From the NCBI GenBank assembly GCA_016195115.1, contig JACQAI010000595.1:1-8668 (forward strand): a stretch of 8,668 nt of DNA. The letters are read 5' to 3'. The first letter of the stretch is position 1, and each line of letters starts with the position of its first letter. The position numbers and the translations under genes are program-made. Source of the stretch: Pseudomonadota bacterium. GTDB lineage: Bacteria; Pseudomonadota; Alphaproteobacteria; Elsterales; Elsteraceae. The notes beneath the pieces were generated by a model. That model was not told the DNA's origin and ran no database searches. It was given only the letters and a program-made list of their open reading frames with translations. Positions 5,871 through 8,668 of the stretch are shown in pieces.

Positions 5871-7116
5871 TCGCAAGCGCCGGCGCGCGCACCAGCGGTG
5901 GCTGGCCGGCAAGCAGTCGGGTGATCAGCTCGGCGAAGCGCGGCAGGCAGTGGCGCCGCAGATCGTAGCGCTCGACGATGGTGCGGCGGGCGGCGACGCG
6001 CAGCGCCTGCATGCGGTCGGGATGATCGAGCACCTCGTCGATGCGGTCGGCGATCTGGCTCGTGGAGAAGAAGTCGACCAGCAGTCCGTTCTCGCGGTCG
6101 CGGATGACTTCCTGCACCGGCGGCGTCGCCGAGCCGATGACCAGGCAGCCGCACGACATCGCCTCGAGCATCGACCACGACAACACGAAGGGATAGGTCA
6201 GGTAGACGTGCACCGACGAGGCATGGAGCACGCCGACGAACGCGTCGTAGGGGATGCGCCCGAGGAAGTGCACGCGCTCCGGATCGATCGTGACCTCGGC
6301 CAGCAGGCGCTCGCGATAGTTCTCGCCGGGCGGCAGGCGCCGGCCGTAGCTGACCTCGTCGCCGCCGACCACCAGGACCTCGGCCTTGGGCCGGCGGCGC
6401 AGGATCTCGGGCAGCGCGCGCATGAAGATGTGGAAGCCGCGGTAGGGCTCGAGGTTGCGCGACACATAGGTGATGACCTCGGCGTCGGGCGCCAAGGCGC
6501 GGCCGTTCGGCAGACTGATCTGGCCGAAGCGGCGCGGCGCCAGCGCGTCGGTGTCGACGCCCTCGTGGATGACGCTGATGCGCGGTCGGAAATAGTCGGG
6601 GTAGCGGCTCTTCTGCCATTCGGTCGGCGACAGGCCCCAGTCGGCCGCGTCCATGCCCAAGAGGTTGATCGAGTTCTTGGCGCGCACCCGGAACAGATCG
6701 TCGAAGCTGGTGACGAATTCGGGATCGAAGCCGACGTCGGCGCCGTTCGAGCGGTAGAAGAACTCGAAGTAGCTGAGCAGCGGCGCCTTGGGGAACACGT
6801 CCTTGAGGAACAGCGTCTCGCCCCAGCCGTTGTGGCCGATCATGACGTCCGGCACGAAGCCGCTCTCGCGCAGCTTGATGGCCTCGCGCACCACCGCTTG
6901 GCCGTGGAGCACGCCGTTCTCGTACTCGCCGATGTAGTGATGGATGTTGGGCGTGACCGGCCGCGACGGCGTGTAGACGACCTTGCGGATGCCCTGGATG
7001 TGATTGTCGTTGGGCTTGGTCAGGAATACGACCTGATGGCGGCCCTGGGCCGCCAGCACCCGGCAGATGTGCTTGAACTGGCCGGGAAAATTCTGGTGCA
7101 CGAACAGAATATTCAT
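5854..7116 (-). CDS. GT4-type glycosyltransferase (Glyco_trans_4_3 plus Glycos_transf_1)
   Basis: A 420-residue GT-B-fold glycosyltransferase. The N-terminal acceptor half (1 to about 175) opens with MNILFVHQNFPGQFKHI, the hallmark of the glycosyltransferase family 4 N-terminal type often labelled Glyco_trans_4_3. The C-terminal Rossmann half (about 205-400) has YVSRNLEPYRGFHIFMRALP (217-236), VLVVGGDEVSYG, VHFLGRIPYD and the donor-binding segment SWSMLEAMSCGCLVIGS (313-329) with a downstream E336. In the usual E-x7-E motif the second Glu is E318, but the first is replaced by Phe (F310). It likely transfers a nucleotide-activated sugar onto a cell-surface glycan or lipid at the cytoplasmic membrane face. 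Start ATG 7116 has a perfect AGGAGG four bases upstream; an in-frame extension to 7221 is not family-like. It is the first gene of the minus-strand envelope group. Donor and acceptor are unknown. Confidence 0.88.
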   Translation of the reverse strand: MNILFVHQNFPGQFKHICRVLAAQGRHQVVFLTKPNDNHIQGIRKVVYTPSRPVTPNIHHYIGEYENGVLHGQAVVREAIKLRESGFVPDVMIGHNGWGETLFLKDVFPKAPLLSYFEFFYRSNGADVGFDPEFVTSFDDLFRVRAKNSINLLGMDAADWGLSPTEWQKSRYPDYFRPRISVIHEGVDTDALAPRRFGQISLPNGRALAPDAEVITYVSRNLEPYRGFHIFMRALPEILRRRPKAEVLVVGGDEVSYGRRLPPGENYRERLLAEVTIDPERVHFLGRIPYDAFVGVLHASSVHVYLTYPFVLSWSMLEAMSCGCLVIGSATPPVQEVIRDRENGLLVDFFSTSQIADRIDEVLDHPDRMQALRVAARRTIVERYDLRRHCLPRFAELITRLLAGQPPLVRAPALANGPPA

Positions 7117-7120
7117 GGCG

Positions 7121-7126
7121 CCTCCT
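7121..7126 (-). promoter_or_regulatory. ribosome-binding site fixing the glycosyltransferase start
   Basis: A perfect AGGAGG on the minus strand lies four bases before ATG 7116. It confirms that translation begins at MNILFVHQNF rather than at in-frame codons farther upstream. I see no convincing promoter in the 95-base divergent gap between this gene and the kinase. Confidence 0.7.
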
Positions 7127-7211
7127 GAATGCCCGGAGCCGCGGCGTTCGTAAAGAGAATCCGTGCCGCCCCGGTGGACAGGGCTCGCCGCCGCCCCGTA
7201 CGGTCTCTCGT

Positions 7212-8099
7212 GTGATCGCACTCGATTGGGGCTTGAGCTCGTTCCGCGCCTTCCGCCTGGCGCCCGACGGGCGCGTGGTCGACCAGCGCAGCGCCGCCGC
7301 CGGCATCCTGACGATCGCGCCCGGGGCGTTCGAGGCGACCCTGATCGAACAGCTCGGCGACTGGCGCGATGATCGTCCGATCGTCGCCGCCGGCATGGTG
7401 GGCAGCCGCCAGGGCTGGGTCGAGGCGCCTTACGCGCCCTGCCCGGCCGGCGCCGCCGAGCTCGCCGCGGCGCTGCTGCGCCATCCGACCGCGCAGGCCG
7501 GCGACGTCTGGTTGGTGCCCGGCGTGCGCTGGTCGGACGATGCGACGGTCGACGTCATGCGCGGCGAGGAGGCGCAGATCGTCGGCGCGCTGGCCGCGCG
7601 CGGCGTCGCCGACGCCGTGCTGTGCCTGCCCGGCACCCATGCCAAGTGGGCGCTCGCCGCGGGCGGCCGCATCGTGCGCTTCCGCACCTACATGACCGGC
7701 GAGGTGTTCGCGGTGCTGCGCCAGCACAGCATCTTGGGCCGCCTGATGCGCGACGACGTCGACGACGACGACACGTTCGACCAGGGGCTGGCGCGCGCCG
7801 CCGCGCCCGGCGGCCTGCTCCATCATCTGTTCAGCGCCCGCGCCGCCGGACTGTTCGCGCGCATCGCCGAGCCGCACCTCGCGTCGTATCTGTCCGGCCT
7901 GCTGATCGGCGACGAGATCGCGAGCGCGTTGGCAACCGTGCCGGCCGACGCGCCGATCCTGCTGGTCGGGGCACCGGCGCTGTGCCGGCGTTACGCCCGA
8001 GCGCTCACAAGCGCCGGCCGCGTCGCCGACGTGCTGCCCGAGACCGTCGGCGCGCGCGGCATCCACGCGATCGCGCGCGCCGCCGGCCTGCTCGGCTGA
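7212..8099 (+). CDS. dgoK: 2-dehydro-3-deoxygalactonokinase
   Basis: A 295-residue sugar-acid kinase of the DgoK family (EC 2.7.1.58), which phosphorylates 2-keto-3-deoxy-galactonate with ATP to give KDPGal in the De Ley-Doudoroff galactose pathway. Family signatures occur in order: MIALDWGLSSFRAF (1-14), GMVGSRQGWVEAPY (61-74), VMRGEEAQIVGA (115-126), LPGTHAKWA (139-147), TYMTGEVFAVL (159-169) and SYLSGLLIGDEI (225-236). The start is GTG 7212, chosen because the family begins exactly at this MIxxDWG motif; no strong ribosome-binding site is visible. The usual partner, KDPGal aldolase (dgoA), normally adjacent or fused, does not follow: the next 569 bases hold repeats. It is transcribed divergently from the glycosyltransferase gene. 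A related 2-keto-3-deoxy acid could be the true substrate. Confidence 0.9.
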   Translation: MIALDWGLSSFRAFRLAPDGRVVDQRSAAAGILTIAPGAFEATLIEQLGDWRDDRPIVAAGMVGSRQGWVEAPYAPCPAGAAELAAALLRHPTAQAGDVWLVPGVRWSDDATVDVMRGEEAQIVGALAARGVADAVLCLPGTHAKWALAAGGRIVRFRTYMTGEVFAVLRQHSILGRLMRDDVDDDDTFDQGLARAAAPGGLLHHLFSARAAGLFARIAEPHLASYLSGLLIGDEIASALATVPADAPILLVGAPALCRRYARALTSAGRVADVLPETVGARGIHAIARAAGLLG

Positions 8100-8122
8100 T
8101 GCCCTCCCGGGGTACCGCTGGG

Positions 8123-8136
8123 CCTGTTCGAACAGG
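8123..8136. repeat. perfect 14-base palindrome downstream of dgoK
   Basis: CCTGTTCGAACAGG is a perfect dyad 24 bases after the dgoK stop. The right half AACAGGGCG is repeated at once (AAAACAGGGCG at 8141-8151). No T-run follows, so it is either a hairpin without a U-tract or a protein-binding dyad. Confidence 0.5.
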
Positions 8137-8203
8137 GCGAAAACAGGGCGCGCCTGCACCGGGTCCGCGGGCGCCGCGTCTCGGCGGATCGCCCTGCCAA
8201 ATT

Positions 8204-8247
8204 GCCATTCGCCTGCAGATGCAGGCCGAATGCAGGGCATCGCCCTG
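8204..8247. repeat. REP-like repeat, copy 1
   Basis: The core is CCTGCA-GA-TGCAGG (8212-8225), flanked by ATTCG on the left (8207-8211) and CGAAT on the right (8227-8231), so the dyad spans about 25 bases. A second perfect hairpin CAGGGC-ATC-GCCCTG follows at 8233-8247. Bases 8210-8238 match copy 2 at 26 of 29 positions in the same orientation. Confidence 0.65.
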
Positions 8248-8286
8248 GTCCAGCGCCCCGGCGGCGCCGACATCGCGTTGACCCGA

Positions 8287-8355
8287 TCCCTCCCCCGGGC
8301 GCGCAGCGCATGGGAGAGGTCGGCGAACCGCGCAGCGGTTCGCCGGGTGGGGGCG
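8287..8355. repeat. GC-rich double-hairpin dispersed repeat
   Basis: The stretch holds an imperfect CTCCC...GGGAG hairpin and then a perfect 11-bp stem with loop GCA (8321-8331 pairing with 8335-8345), followed by GGGTGGGGG. The word order CCCTCCCCC, GGGAGAGGTCGG, a palindrome, then CGGGTGGGGG resembles intergenic repeats common in alphaproteobacterial genomes. The hairpins are seen directly; the family resemblance is recalled, not searched. Confidence 0.6.
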
Positions 8356-8393
8356 AACTCTCCTCTTACGCGCGGCAGGTTGCCTCGTGGCCC

Positions 8394-8440
8394 GGGTGGG
8401 CCCCCACCCTGCCCTCCCCCACGCTGCGCGCGGGGAAGGG
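8394..8440. repeat. second pair of GC-rich hairpins
   Basis: GGGTGGG-CC-CCCACCC (8394-8409) is a perfect 7-bp inverted repeat with a two-base spacer. It is followed at 8412-8440 by a CCCTCCCC...GGGGAAGGG stem closed through GCGC-rich bases. It mirrors the strand-reversed motif of the preceding element and lies between the two copies of the CCTGCA repeat. Confidence 0.55.
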
Positions 8441-8470
8441 ATGATGTCGATATCGCTCGCGACCGTCGCA

Positions 8471-8499
8471 CGCCTGCAAATGCAGGGCGAATGCAGGGG
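8471..8499. repeat. REP-like repeat, copy 2
   Basis: The core is CCTGCA-AA-TGCAGG (8473-8486) followed by G and CGAATGCAGG. It is a direct repeat of 8210-8238 with three mismatches, 261 bases downstream. The left ATTCG arm of copy 1 is missing, so this copy has only the inner dyad. Confidence 0.65.
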
Positions 8500-8583
8500 C
8501 CGCGCAGCGCGGCGTCGCGGTCGGCTGGAACGGACGGCGCCACGACATCCGCGGCGAGTCGGCGGGGGTCGATCATGGGCGTT

Positions 8584-8612
8584 TATATATCCGTTGGGTA
8601 TTATTATGTCAA
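8584..8612 (-). promoter_or_regulatory. near-consensus promoter in an AT-rich strip, facing left
   Basis: On the minus strand a perfect TTGACA (8612-8607) is followed by exactly 17 bases and TATATA (8589-8584). A TATAAA at a 19-base spacing overlaps it. Transcription would begin near 8577 and run into the repeat region and then antisense to the end of dgoK. No credible coding sequence follows, so the product would be a non-coding or very short transcript. The strip is strikingly AT-rich against GC-rich flanks. Confidence 0.45.
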
Positions 8613-8668
8613 TATGGTTGGTATGAAGAAGACCGCCCGGCTGCGGCATGCACTGAGCCCATGACCAC

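Larger units (their letters stand above)
8100..8668. other. 569-base region without a convincing gene
   Basis: Open frames cross this stretch on both strands, but they run through hairpins and direct repeats, have repetitive Arg/Pro/Ala-rich translations and no ribosome-binding sites, so I do not call them genes. The content is: a perfect palindrome at 8123-8136, repeat copies at 8204-8247 and 8471-8499, GC-rich hairpins from 8287 to 8440, and an AT-rich strip at about 8580-8630. A gene could end or begin just beyond position 8668. Confidence 0.6.

Noticed and set aside
5612..7396. Minus-strand open frame of 594 codons in another frame of the glycosyltransferase
   Set aside because: It is an Arg/Pro-rich frame shadow; the glycosyltransferase frame has clear motifs and a strong ribosome-binding site.
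8130..8143. Possible alphaproteobacterial LexA box (GAAC-N7-GAAC type)
   Set aside because: Only GAAC-N7-AAAC is present, it overlaps a palindrome downstream of dgoK, and no gene starts there; chance match is more likely.
8204..8499. CRISPR-like spaced repeats
   Set aside because: Only two copies, 261 bases apart, with different palindromes in between; there is no regular spacer and no cas gene.
7113..8576. Long minus-strand open frame of 487 codons over dgoK and the repeats
   Set aside because: It runs antisense to dgoK and through palindromic repeats, with low-complexity translation. The start lies only eight bases past the -10 box of the leftward promoter, but there is no ribosome-binding site.

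Overview
The window is one contiguous piece of a very GC-rich bacterial chromosome. Codon use, the protein families, and the REP-type palindromes between genes (a CGTCATTGC...-like element and CCCTCCCCC/GGGAGAGG-like hairpins) suggest an alphaproteobacterium, perhaps a soil or rhizosphere Rhodospirillales- or Hyphomicrobiales-type organism. This placement is inference; no rRNA or other taxonomic marker is present.

Layout. (1) Plus strand, 1-2118: the C-terminal half of a GntR/FCD transcription regulator (cut by the window edge), an exported class II aldolase/adducin-fold protein, and an exported protein with two tandem DUF4440/SnoaL-like (NTF2-fold) halves. (2) Minus strand, 3971 down to 2167: a tight two-gene unit encoding a TauD/TfdA-type 2-oxoglutarate-dependent dioxygenase and a DapA-superfamily enzyme that most resembles L-2-keto-3-deoxyarabonate dehydratase. 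A good promoter candidate lies just upstream of this unit. (3) Minus strand, 7116 down to 4118: a cell-envelope group made of a GT4 glycosyltransferase, a YihY/BrkB-type six-helix membrane protein whose start overlaps the glycosyltransferase gene, and a membrane-anchored peptidoglycan-binding protein, followed by a hairpin/T-tract terminator candidate. (4) Plus strand, 7212-8099: 2-dehydro-3-deoxygalactonokinase (DgoK), divergent from the glycosyltransferase. (5) 8100-8668: no convincing gene. It holds a perfect 14-bp palindrome, two direct copies of a CCTGCA-NN-TGCAGG element, GC-rich dispersed-repeat hairpins between them, and an abrupt AT-rich strip with a near-consensus sigma70-type promoter facing leftward.

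How the genes relate. Three enzymes point to catabolism of sugar acids or other small carboxylates: the FCD regulator's neighbour (class II aldolase fold), the KDA-dehydratase-like enzyme with its oxygenase partner, and DgoK. They are on different transcription units and no complete pathway can be assembled from the window; the DgoK partner aldolase (DgoA) is not here. The middle minus-strand group is envelope-related. I found no CRISPR array, tRNA, rRNA, integrase or transposase. The most unusual items are the dioxygenase/dehydratase pair, the secreted class II aldolase with all zinc ligands kept, and the repeat-plus-promoter region at the right end. None of these alone demonstrates a new system.
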